Of a stretch of 64,000 nucleotides of DNA, positions 48,301 to 60,138 are shown piece after piece. The position numbers were made by a program, and so were the translations under genes. Each line of letters opens with the position of its first letter. The first letter of the stretch is position 1. This DNA is from Albula goreensis (lineage: Eukaryota; Chordata; Actinopteri; Albuliformes; Albulidae). The notes below the pieces were generated by a model, which was not told where the DNA came from, searched no databases, and worked only from the letters and a program-made list of their open reading frames with translations. The stretch is taken from assembly GCA_022829145.1 (NCBI GenBank), contig CM040748.1:4978501-5042500 (forward strand), written 5' to 3'.

Positions 48301-49300
48301 TTTAGTGGCAAATAACTTGAGAGTAAAGAGAAGGGGGAGAAAAAAAGTCTTTCAAGTAATCCGTGCTCATTTTATTTAACGATTTAGGGACAGCAAGCCC
48401 AGTAATGCTGCCTGCAGAACATTGACAACAAGAGCAACATCAACGAAGAAGAAGTTCGGATCCAAGAAGGGTGGAGAGGACAAACGGAGGAGAGGAAGTG
48501 AACATCGGGAAGTGGAGGCATGACGTGTGTCGGTGCCCGGTCACCAGGGGCCATGTGCGGCACACGGCAAGCTGGGACGGCGTGAAATGAGGAGAGCGTC
48601 GCTGAGGGCGATGGGGTCTTGGAACGAGCGCAGTCTCCCTCATCTCACAGCTGCCTGCCTTATACGGGAGACCACTACAGCCACACTCTGTCACTGAATT
48701 TGGGCCCAGCGCTGCAGACGCCTTATAAGGCCGTGAGGACAGTAACCGGCCTCCTCGGGCCTGGTTCGGAGAAATCATCCCGTCATGACTTGAAGCCGCC
48801 ATGACCGGTAAACGTTTGTGAGTCGTGGCCACAATCCAAGCCAGCCTCCCTGGCTTTCCGGATAATGAGGTTCTTGGAAATATGTGTTTGGGATGACTCC
48901 CAGAAGCAGATCACCACTGCAGTCCTAACAATCCTCATCCTCTTCTTAATGTTTACCACAACCTGTCATTTCGGGTTAAAGGTACTACGGCTACTGCAGC
49001 TGTCAGCTAGCTGGCAGCACAGCGCTGTGTGTTGTCCACGCAGTTGTGGATCTACAGCCTTGGCATGGAAGTCACATAAAGGTCGCCCAAGTCTTTTCAC
49101 ACGGCGCATCCGCCTGGCAGGCTCTCTCACGGGGTCGCCTCCCTTGAATGTGGGGGGTCACTGCAATTAGATTCCCTTTAGCTTCCCACGCTCACAGCAC
49201 CAAAGAGTCGCGGCTGAACCCGACTCACGACTCACTGGATTTTACCACAGTACTGCCTATTCAGATTCCAGGCTTTAAAACATTCAGATAAACCACCCCG

Positions 49301-49323
49301 CCAAAAAAAAAAAAAAAAAAAAA
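49301..49323. repeat. Poly-A tract
   Basis: About 22 A residues with no recognisable retroposon upstream. Confidence 0.9.
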
Positions 49324-49986
49324 CCAGGCAGGCCAAATAAAGCACTCTCATGGGACCCACATTCCTAAAGAGGCACCAGTCTTAGAGCAACTGTGACTGG
49401 TCACCACAGGTCCAGTTAGGCGGCGCATTAAATGAGTTCCCCAGCGAGCTGGAAGGCCTATCCACGTCACTATAACTGATACCCGAGCAGATCTGCACTT
49501 TGCTGTGAGGCATTTTAAATTTTAGTGAGTTATAATAACCGCTGTAGGTTCTAGCCTTAGCCAAATACAGGATACTATATTTAAGTGATGGATCGGGGGG
49601 TTTGGCATCAACTACAATCAAATGAACCATGGGACTTATTCACTATGCACTTAAGGATGTACTACAGCGTATGTATACAATGCGGACCACAAAATTAATC
49701 TGAAGCGCACAGGATCTAATGGGAGCATAAGAGAGTAAAGAGATATCTGAGATGGATTGAACTCCTTGTTTAGGCCAAACTCAGCTTTGCCAAGCCTGAA
49801 CATAAAAACACTGAGGACTAAGCCCTCCTCCATTAAGTCCAGTAAGACACTTGCGGCCTCATCTAACAGCCAGGGCAATCGAATCTTTTGGTACTCTGCC
49901 TGGGCTGTTTTCACAGAAGACTTTTAATCCTCCCAGTAGCGGGATGTAATCTCTGTCTCACTGCGTAATCTGAAAAAACAGTAATA

Positions 49987-50010
49987 CATTTATTTATTTA
50001 TTTATTTATG
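49987..50010. repeat. (ATTT)n microsatellite
   Basis: About five to six attt units. Confidence 0.9.
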
Positions 50011-51529
50011 TTTGGAAAGAGGATTGTGCAGATTATGCTGCTGGGGAGGGAGGAACAAAAAAAAACTCCACTGTGCTGACCCACCCGCGTTCTTATTCCT
50101 CGACTTTTGGAGGTGACGTGAGTAACGCGGTTTCCCCCTCCCGATCCTCTGCAAGGCTGCTGAATCAAGCTGAACTGCTCTCTGATTACTCTGTGAATTA
50201 TCACGCTACGGCTGCACTGATTGGGGGGGGGTGGTGGGGTGGAAGTTGGGGGATAATTAAAATTGCATGTGAAAATGACTGAAGGGCTGAATGGTGGGGG
50301 ACGGAACCGGGGAGGGAGGGAGGGGGGGTTTGTGGAGGGGGTTAGCATTTTAGAGGATATTAAAACTCACCACATACACGATTGCTATACTACTGTACAT
50401 TCACAAAAGCACGGAACAGACAGTGAAGGAGAAACACATCTCATCTCGCAGATGAAAAAGGCCAAGTCGCAGGCCAACTGCGCTGAGTGCATCAGGTTAT
50501 TTGAAGGAATCCATGTTCTCAGGCCGAACCAGCTGAGTCTCCATTTCCCGGCGGTGGAGACAGGTATATGAGATCCCTGTTCAAGAGGGGCTTGACTGTC
50601 ACAGCTCAAACCATGAAGGGAGAAGACAGCACTCTCTCACCTTTGATGTGCAAATTGAGGGGCTTCTCATATATAGGGCTCTCTATATATCGCTCTGCGG
50701 GAGCCGAATCACCTGCAGCAGAAGGAGAACCAGCAGCACAGGCGGCCTCTGTCACGCGGGAACCCCGCCACAGCAGCGGTGTCTGGGCTCTGTTGTTTGG
50801 TGCAGCCAGGCCTGTCAAATATTTGCGGGGATAAAAACAGAGCCAGGGCTGAAATGGTATTCAAAAACTTCTCTGTCGCTCTCCCCTGAGCCTCCTCTCC
50901 CCCTCTCCCACTCTCCCTCTCTCTCTCTCTCATCACAGACGCAGGCAGTTTTGCTCACCATTTTCTTCTGCTCGTCTCTCCATGCATTACACTGTAATTA
51001 GTAACACTAATTATATTAAGTGCACAGGTGACATTTCTGATTTTCCTTACTCAATGCCAAATTATATGCTAGGCTGAATTAATAATCCGCACTGTTGAGA
51101 ATTGGCTATCTTGCATTATTCTGTAATTACATTTTCAAAAACAGCGCAATCATTAGTTGTTCAACAAGCATATTAATAAGGCAGCTGGAATCCAAGCAAA
51201 AGCACTCTTGAATTTGGGTCCAATTAATCTGTCATCAGGAAAATGTAAAAAACAAAACAGACAAGCCTCACTGATGTTACTCCATAGAAATAAAACAAGG
51301 ACACCAAAAAGAGGAAAAGTAAAGGTTCACACAGTGAAAGCATGGGTACCAGTCAGTGTAGTTGGTAACCACTAATGCTTAACTGTATTGCTACTAACCA
51401 TCTGTTTATTTTACATTAGCTGTTCTGCTACTGTTATTATTGTTAGTGTTTTCATTACTATTTCAGTCAGCATGATTAATGTAAGATATTTTTCCTGATA
51501 TTACAATACAACACGCTTTTTTGGCTCTT

Positions 51530-51735
51530 TGTCGGCCCAGCGCTGGCCAGAAGTGTATGAGCTCCCCCTCTGAGTCGGGTTCTGCTCAAGGTTTCTTCCT
51601 AGTCGACAGGGAGTTTTGCCTCGCCACTGTTGCTTTGGCTCGCTCTGAGAGGGTTTTAAGGCCTGGGATCAATTGTTAAGCTGCTTTGTGACAACTTGTT
51701 ATAAAAAGCGCTATACAAATAAAATTGAATTGAAT
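51530..51735 (+). mobile_element. Fish retroposon 3' end with 'aagcgctatacaaat' tail
   Basis: The segment includes 'tctgctcaaggtttcttcct', 'gggagttttgcctcgccact', gcttgc/ggctcgctc-like text and 'aaaaagcgctatacaaataa', then repeated ttgaat. These phrases are the hallmark of a repeat end that is very frequent in teleost genomes, usually attributed to non-LTR retroposons. The exact family is uncertain and no coding part is present. Confidence 0.7.
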
Positions 51736-53923
51736 AGAATTTAAATTGACTACTTGGCCCAATGACAAACACTGAACACTGTCCTGTACGACAGTTACGT
51801 TGCGCCGAAGGCCTCCGTATACTTCAATAGTGAACACGGCTCTCCAGAGGAGAAAGGAAACGGGAAAAGTATTCCCCCCGTTCTTTTTGGGGTGTTTGCT
51901 GCATTCTCTGGCTCTGAAGTTTGAACAAGGAACTCGGTCAAACACCCACGGTATTCAGTGATTGGCCGAATGTGAAATGGTCTCTGGTGGTCGCTGTTTC
52001 TGGCAAAAGTGATCAAAGCTACTCGGCTGCAAAAGTGTGGAAAGCTTCTACTTTTGCACAATACCCCGCTACTACAGCTCTCAATTTTAAACTGGAGGCT
52101 GGGTAGTTTTTATGAGAAGTTGCCTGACACCATTCAAATGTTTTAGCTAGTTAGCTAACTGGAACATCTGTCTGAACCAGGTTGTTAGCTGCCTGGCCGG
52201 CCACTTGTGGAAAGATTATGATTAATGCCTGTATGTGTACATTTGTACATATATCAATTGTATGGAGGTGTTATGAAAGCAAACTGATGATCGGCACAAA
52301 ATCATTATGTGGACAGGTTTGTGCTGTGAACGAGCATACACTGAGGCCTTAAGGTGTTATAATGTAGGACACAGGCTGATCTCCACCATAACGTCAGACT
52401 ACTGGAAATACTTCTGGAACAACAGTGATCAAGATGTCACTATGAGACACGTCCGACACCTTACAGATACTGGGCCATGCACCCTTTTACACGACTCTTC
52501 CTCCATTGCCAGATTTCTGAGAGGGAGGTGCAGTGACAGGACAGGTTCTTTGTCCTAATACCCAAAACCTTGGCAGGCAAGCACACCCACCAAGGGCACA
52601 GAGTTAAAATGGAGGGAACACAAAAAGCGATTACCAATGTGCAGGAAAAAAAAAAAAAGCACATGCTCGGTGTTGAGGTTTTTTTTTTTTTTCTTTCGCA
52701 CACTGGTGCACGTGTCAGTGTTTGAAACACATTCTCCAGGCCCTGCCCATTCCCTAACATATGAGCTGTCAGCCCAGCCATGCTCTGCTGTAAACAGATC
52801 CATTTCACTGTATTACAGTTACACAGTCTATTTGTGTCAGTGCTGTGCTGTGCGCTGCTGGGGGTGTGGGGGGGTTGATGGAGATACACGAGAAAACCAA
52901 CAACAGCAATCCTATTACAGTCTTCCTCTTTGCTCATGCTCGAGATAAACACACGCAATCTCACAATCAAACACAAACATGGATGCACACACATGTACAC
53001 GCATAAAGAAGCACACACTGAGTATATGCACACACAAACACAAACATACACACTCAGAGAAGCAGGGACAGCCACTTCACCACATCACAGAGTCCCTGTT
53101 CTTGTTTTTTGTCCTGTCAGAACATACTGTCGTAAACACATGAAGCAAGTGAGTGAAATACATCCACATGTGCTTAACCTCCAAAGAGAGATTTTTACGA
53201 TCATAGGAAATGACTTCCAGAAGCACATTGTCACTGAACTGTGTGCGACTTGTCGCTTTCCCGCTCCATGCTCTTAACCCGTGCCAGTAAAACGGAAAAG
53301 GGCAACAAAACAAAAACAAAAAAGTTGTTTCTAAACTTAGAAGACGACGATCGTTTCCATTTATAAATGAACATCGGCGAATGAGCGAAAGCCTTAGAGA
53401 GTGATGGGGAGGCCCTTGTGTGAGAGAGCTGGATTAAAAGCAAATTCCTCCGGGTCAGATGATAACAGGGCAATGTTAAACCAGCCAGCCATGTCATGCA
53501 CTGAAACGCTGCGCCTCCGGCCATCCCTGCCAAACCAATCGATCGGGCCCATTGATTAACCCATATCTCCCGGTTCTCCAGTTCAAGGCCCTGTCACTGC
53601 TGCTCAGATGCCCCTCTGAGAGTGGCCAGATGTCGGCCGTCTTCAGAGCAGGCCGGGGCCGATGACACGGAGACCACCGAAACGCCGTTCCGTTCTGCCA
53701 GCATCACCGCCGCCACTCGGCTTAATGATAGGGTTCGGATCGTACTCTGCGGCTGCAGCTGGAGACCTTTCGGAACTGTAGTTTCCAGCTGCACAGTTCC
53801 CAGTGCTGTGAGCCATACATACAGACAACACTGTAGGAAGCTGCTTGCTCCACTCGACCTCTCCCCTCCACAGTCTAATCTGATTAAAATGTTTTGGAAG
53901 GACATCCTCATACAGTGCGGAGT

Positions 53924-53965
53924 GTAGGGTGTGGGGTGCGGGGTGCGGGGTGGGGGGGGGGGCAG
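53924..53965. repeat. G-rich (GGGGTGC)n-type tract
   Basis: Gggtgtggggtgcggggtgc then a run of about 12 G. It may form a G-quadruplex on the plus strand. Confidence 0.85.
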
Positions 53966-54280
53966 ACATTGGCTGCCAAAGAAAGGATGATTTTCCACTG
54001 CAGCACAAAAGACAGTAGCGACTATCTCTAATGGGCAGCAATTATGAACGCGCCTTGACTGACACTGGCAAATAGCTCTGTGCACTGGCACCCATTTCCA
54101 CAGACTCATCTCAGCTTTGACAGGGCGGTCAGCGCTGCCCCACCCTGCCGTGTCCCTCCACTACCCCCAGGCCAAGGCAAGCAGTACACCTACACGTGTG
54201 CGGAGGTCAAGTAACCGATTCTGTAAGAAGAGGCACAGCACTTAAATTGGGAATGCACCAGTGATGCTTCTATATATATA

Positions 54281-54481
54281 TATTTTTTAAAGATTATTTT
54301 TTTCGGTATTTTTCACTTTCTTTTGATAGTGATAGTAGAGAGGCAGGAAGGCCACAGAGAGAGAGAGATGGGGAATGACATGCAGCAAGGGGCTGGAGCT
54401 GCATTGGAGCCCAGGCCGCTGCTGTAAGGACTCAGCCTCATGTGGTGTGCGCTCTACTGGATGAGCTGCCAGGGTGCCCCT
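54281..54481 (-). mobile_element. tRNA-derived SINE of a second family (minus strand)
   Basis: The reverse complement starts with a tRNA-like head: ggcagctcatccagtagagc (box A region) and a box-B-like gggctccaatgcagc. It continues with ccccttgctgcatgtcattc, a CT-rich stretch and an A-rich 3' end (aataatctttaaaaaata). This head-and-body arrangement is known from a common fish SINE. It is a different family from the one at 9967 and 24814. Confidence 0.8.
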
Positions 54482-57400
54482 GCAGCTTCTATATTTGCAT
54501 GTGTTATTTGATTGTGATGGTGTGCATCCATGTCCGGCTGGATCTAAAGCATCATGGATACAATCACGTAAAGGCGCTCCTCGCTGTAACTGAGGGTAGA
54601 CATAATCATAAGTCAATGCACCTCCTTTAAATTGTGTGGAAGAGGATTGCACTGCTGTCCCTGTCTCCTGTCCACTGCCACAGTTAGAGCTGGGGTGAGG
54701 ATATCACATGTGGAACAGCCTCCCGTGGTCAAGCAGGGTTTCAGTATTGCAACCTATTCTTCACCTGCATTCGGCTTTGATGTGATGGACCAGAAAGCTG
54801 GACACAGGATGCCAGACCATCTGTTAATTTTAGTGCAGTTTTGTCGGTTGGTGACATGATCCGCTGGCGTTTGCAATAGTTTCCACTGGTCGTTAAACCT
54901 GGATGACATCACCAAGAAAGAAACCGGGCTGAGGAATCAAGAATGTGATGGATCTCGAGAGTACCGTAACGTTCCCTCGATATGCTTCAGTTTCCATCTT
55001 AAACGGTGGCTTAGACGACCTTTTCACTGACCCTTAGTGCACCGCTATGACCAAATGTCAAAACCCAGCCAGCACCTGTGCAGACAGAGTTCTGTTAAAG
55101 ATATTCCATATCAGAAAGAAGGATAAAAGTCATACATTTATACATAAAAAAATGGAATATGAGCTGGAGTCTTTCTTTAATATGGTGTCACGGCAACCGC
55201 ATAGACAGAACAGAAAATCTGGCCTCCATGGCCTGGTCAGGTCTGTGCCTCCCGTGTCAACATCAGAGTCACAGTTCTGAAGCCTCCAGCTACAGGGCTT
55301 TGTGTTGCTACGCTAACGGGCTAAATCCCCCTGAGATGGCTCCACCAGGCCCAGTGCGAGGACCTTTCCTTCCCCCAGCACAGGTCCCAATCGGGGGCCT
55401 GCAGCCTCCAGGGCAGCTTCTCCCTCACATTGTCGCCCCCAGCACGCCGTAATACTCTGAGGGAGTCCTACATAGCCCCCAGCCACAATTCAATCTTCTC
55501 TTTCCCCTCCGTCAGCAGTTTCCCTTAGCCCCTCATCTGGAAAAAATTACACACCAGTTAAAGGCCTTCAAAGCCGTTTTCTGTAACGTTTAGAATCAAA
55601 TACAGTACCCTGCGCTGTATAAAGCCGTTTCTTTGTGCGCCGCGCTGTATTGAAATATATGTGGTGTTATTGCTCCCCGAGGTATACAACTGCACGACTG
55701 TTCTGCACCATTTCCTTTTCATCACTCTTTTCCCTGAATCGCATTTTCCAGCGTGGAACGCATCAGATGTCGTCACGCGCCGCGGCTCGGCGTAACCTGT
55801 TTATGTCAAAATGACAACAACCAGCTGCGCCGCTGCTGACTAGTCTCCTTCGGTAACAGTTCAGAACCACCTACACTGTCAATGACAAAGACACCTATCC
55901 CCATAGCCAATACCGTAGGCTCCTAATGTCGCACTAAATGTTGTTATTCAATCAATATTCTCCTTAACTTTTACTTCAAATTGAATGAGTGGAAGGTTTT
56001 TTTCTGTATAATTAATTTCAATGATTGGTGAACTCACCAAACTATGTTGGTAAAGATGAATATTTGCATTTAATTATGATCCAAATGTTGAGGACAAATG
56101 TTGACTGACTCCTGGCCTATACTCTTAGGTAGGGGTCTCTTGAGTAAGAGTGGTAGCAGTAACTGGTTCCGTGCTTTGTGACAGAGGGAGACAAATTAGA
56201 GGGCAAGAGAAAGAGAGAGAAAGAGCGAGTGGTTGTCTCTGACACAGCGGAGTTTAAAACAAACACAGCATGAAATTGGAACTGGGATGAGAATTACTCA
56301 GCACTACCGTGTGCCCCGTTTGCGCCCATCCAGATGGGACAGAGCAATTCCCCCGGCGACAAACAGCGGCGGCGGTGTCACGATGGACAAGCCCGATACT
56401 CTGCGTCCGGCACTGGGCCCTGCACTGGATCGGTTGGAAGATAATGCTGTCCTTGGCGGGCCAGAGGTCACAAAGCTCTTAGCGGGGCATCTACCATGAT
56501 TCCTTGTGAGTGCTCGCAAAAGATGGCTGCCGCTGGCATCTCATCCACACCAGGGTGACAGGCCAGAAAGGTCAGTTTTTACCTCAACACACAGCTGTGA
56601 TCCTGGACAGTCACAGAGTTTTGTTTTCATCTCATATTCCACAACCATTTCAGCCCCGAGGAACCAGGAGCGGGGATTTGAGTGTGTTCGGTTGCTTAAG
56701 ACTCATGTTTTGTTGATATCACCTTTACAACCTCATTGCGTAGGGTCTGGAGTCTCCAGGACCCCAAACAGAATATGAGGGCTAAATTGATCTACTAAGT
56801 GCTGAGTAACAAAGGGAAACCAGCACACCTTACAGCTCTCCAGGAATGGGAGTGAGGACCGATGGCCTTGTGTCATTTGTGAGCTCAAAACCAATAATGA
56901 AACCAGGTAGAATGGACAATAGGTACCACTCCATTTCAGTCACAATAACAGTGTGGATAAACAGCTATGATGCTGGCATTAACATGTAGGAACTCTCCAA
57001 CCCAAGACCTCCACAGGATACTGTCTAGCTTCCCCTGCATCAACAATGGCAAAATAATCTCTAATGCCCTGCTGTAGAATACTATGCATGATGCAGGATA
57101 GCCGGATAGTCAAGTACAGTACGGCACATTCACACAAAACGTCTTTGTCCTTCCATGGCTGTGGTGCAGAAGGAAGCCTGGGAGAGGCATTTGAGCTCAA
57201 GCCTGTGCGTTAGTGAGAATCTGACAGGGAAAAGGAGAACAGAACCCTTGTAATGTGCGGAGCCCGTACAGCCTGAATGTGTCACTACGGTTTGGCATTT
57301 GCTACGAAATCCTGCCGACTGCTAAGTGAAACCACATGCGCCCAATGTGGAAAAAAAACCCCCCCCTCAATATCAGTCCCTTACTCTTGTACAAACCCAC

Positions 57401-57754
57401 GGTCGGAGTGGCGGAGAACCCAAAGCGTGACACTTGCGATGGAAACAATACTGAAAGACATTACAGAGGGCAGCGGCTTTCATGTCCCAGCCATGTTAAA
57501 CACTGGGAGTGCGGCCAGAGTGGTTCTGCTTGGGGGCCCTGTTACACGAGGAAACTCTTATTAAATGGCAGGCGTTAGCGATAGCATTAGCATCCTTCAC
57601 TGTACTGGAGTTAACCCTTTGGGAGCCACGGAGCTCCCAAAGCCAGCCAGTGCACTGCTGCGTGCCTTGCAGTCCATCCCTGCTTTCATGGCTCTCTGTC
57701 CTCTCATCTGTGGCTACCCCCCTTCCCCCACCCCACCTCCAGTAAACAGCACCG

Positions 57755-57783
57755 CCTCCCCCCACCACCACCACCACCACCAG
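57755..57783. repeat. (CAC)n trinucleotide repeat
   Basis: About eight cac units. The poly-His reading on the plus strand is not supported as coding. Confidence 0.9.
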
Positions 57784-58182
57784 GCCCCTATGATAAAGCT
57801 ATCCAGTTTATCATAGTGTCCATCTCTATCCATCTCTGCCTGGTTCAAGCATCCGCATCCCCCCAATCCTCACTCCCCCCCCCCCATGTCACACACATCA
57901 CAGGGAGCCAAGGCCAGGTCTGATGGTCATCCGGGAAGCCGGGAAGTGGGAGGGGTGGGGGGCTCCTGTCTTAGCAGGAAACAGCTAATCTGGTCCCACA
58001 CCAGAGGAACAGAGCCTGAGACTGCATATGAAGCATGGCCCAAGGCAAAGTGGGGACCCAGGCAGCACAGTTAATCTCACTGCTCTCTGGTTTTTAATCA
58101 AAGGGGGCAAACACCTCCTTCACTCCCTCCTGTTCCCAAGTGTGAGGGTTTGTATCTTTTGCCTTTGGCACAAACATATACA

Positions 58183-58194
<12 letters not shown>

Positions 58195-58223
<29 letters not shown>
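58195..58223. repeat. (CA)n microsatellite
   Basis: About 13 perfect CA units preceded by a short TC run. Confidence 0.95.
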
Positions 58224-58226
<3 letters not shown>

Positions 58227-59465
58227 TCATTAGTGAGGTGGGGTGTAAACAGTGGTGGCTGCCCTTGGACAGACGATAGAATAGATGTGTGTTGTGTTGG
58301 CCTATAGCCTTTCCCCATGCACTTCATAGTGCTTAACTTTGACTAGTCTGACTGTCATTAAGCATGACAGAGAATTCAAAATTTAACTTCCATTGAAGAT
58401 CTGAGGGGGACAAGGTATATCTTTTCCATAGCATTCATGCCAAAAAAGAATAAAATGTAAATGTAGCATTGGGACTGAGGGATTCTTTCAACCAAAAGAT
58501 AAAAAATGACATAATGTGTACAATTATGGAAAAAGCCTTTTGTTTTTTAAGTAAACATGGTGTATCTCTGGTACAGTAGGCATCTGGTAGTAAGACATTA
58601 ATTCTTAATCATGTTGTGTTGAATAGTCTGCCCTGTAGTTTCAGCTGAATGGGCAGCGTCTGCAGGTCTGCTGGTCTGTTGAAAGAGGCTACAGACCGGC
58701 GGGGGGTCAGTCTCTTTACCACTTCTGCGTTAGAACTGGGCTCTCAGCCCAGTATATCCAGTGGATTTTTATTGTGGGGCTGAGTGACGACCAACTGTGA
58801 GAGTTTGCCCTTCCCATAACCTACTGTGTGCTGGCCTCGTTACAGTGAGGCGAGAAGTGTGGTCTGGTCGCTGCTCTGAAGAGCGAAGCTGTGCCAGTCA
58901 GCCCCAGATTTCTGATTATGAAGGAAATGTTAGGAAAGGCTTTGGGCAAGTCACTAATATCTTAATATTAGTTTGTTCTTATCAAATGGTCATTTTTGTC
59001 TATTTAAGCAAAGTGTCAACATAGTGGCATAATACACACAAAATGTTCTTATCTTGCTGGTATTACTTAGTGACTGAGCATTTCATACAAAAATCCGAAT
59101 GTCAGAGAGCTCAATGAACCTTCATTTTGATCTCTAATGGTATTTGGTTGCCTGTGGCTGTATGCATTTCTCTTCTTAGCTTTGTATGACCTCACGGTCC
59201 AAACCATCCAATAAAATAACAAGTCAGCCTAGCTAGCAAGTTAGTCTAGCCATGTCAGCAAGGCTCAGCTTGTGATGGTTTGTGATGTCATAGAAAGAAA
59301 GGTATGAGTGACAGCTGGCCCCGCCCCATCAGGAACTCATCTCAGTTTTGCTAAGGCCAGCCGTACAGGTGCTCTGGCACCTCCACAGAAGCAGGAAGCA
59401 GACTGCGGCTGCACCTGACCTCACACGCTTACCTGTGTAATCGCTGAGCTAAACCCCGAACCCCT

Positions 59466-59490
59466 ACACACACACACACACACACACACA
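59466..59490. repeat. (CA)n microsatellite
   Basis: About eleven CA units. Confidence 0.93.
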
Positions 59491-60101
59491 TGCACACCTA
59501 CACCAGCAGCTCCCAGGAGCAGGGACCCCTGGCTAGCTCCACACATGGGCAGAAGGAGCAGGCTGGCTCTACTCCCTCGCTCCCTCACAGAGGAACTAAC
59601 TCAGACATTCCACAGACTAAGTCAAGGCCACCCAAAGGTTTATTTACAGAGCAACCTTTGCCAAGCATTTTTTTAAAGAGATATGTAGAAAATGACAATG
59701 CCAATCGCTTTGAGTTCCCTGGAAGAAAATGGCAGATTTTCTCAATGCCAAGTTTTTTTCTTCCCTTTTTCCTAACTTGAGTCTTGAGGAATGGGACAGA
59801 AGAATGTAACTAACTAAGACAACTTCCAGGGATACTTTGGAGATTATTTTTTCCCATTGGAAATGTTGAGGTTCAGCTGTTCTGCTGTTTCTGCAAAAAG
59901 GTCTCACTCCAACTCCAGGCGTAAGCGCTCAAGATTAATTCATTAGAAATCGCAGCTGCCGCTGACGTGCGGCAAACGGACGGGATATGCTGTGTTATGT
60001 AACAAATGGAAGTGGGAGTGGAACAAATCAATCCCTCTGTCCTGATGGAAAAGGGAAAAAAAAACGCCTATTGGAGCAGCTTTAATGGGAAGACTCTTCT
60101 G

Positions 60102-60138
60102 TGAGAAAGAGCGAGAGAGAGAGAGAGAAAGAGAGAGG
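60102..60138. repeat. (GA)n microsatellite
   Basis: Gagcgagagagagagagaga with aaagagag following and a gggg end. Confidence 0.92.

Larger units (their letters stand above)
41724..51529. other. Noncoding stretch, scattered repeats only
   Basis: It holds the telomere-type repeat, the T-rich tract, the MITE, the poly-A tract and the ATTT repeat listed separately. A short 'ttcaattcaaatcaattcat' run at about 48007-48027 resembles the A/T-rich end of the fish retroposon tail at 51530 in reverse but is too short to call. The segment 50980-51260 is AT-rich and repeat-free with several attaat words. Confidence 0.55.

Noticed and set aside
49651-49914. 87-residue minus-strand frame with a non-repetitive peptide
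   Set aside because: The peptide has reasonable composition but no family match that I recognise and no splice sites fitting caskin1. It is probably a chance frame.
59420-59470. Strong-looking splice donor on the minus strand (acag followed by gtaagc)
   Set aside because: The sequence before it does not encode the expected caskin1 N-terminus and no acceptor or start codon could be paired with it. A 5'-UTR exon cannot be excluded but is not supported.
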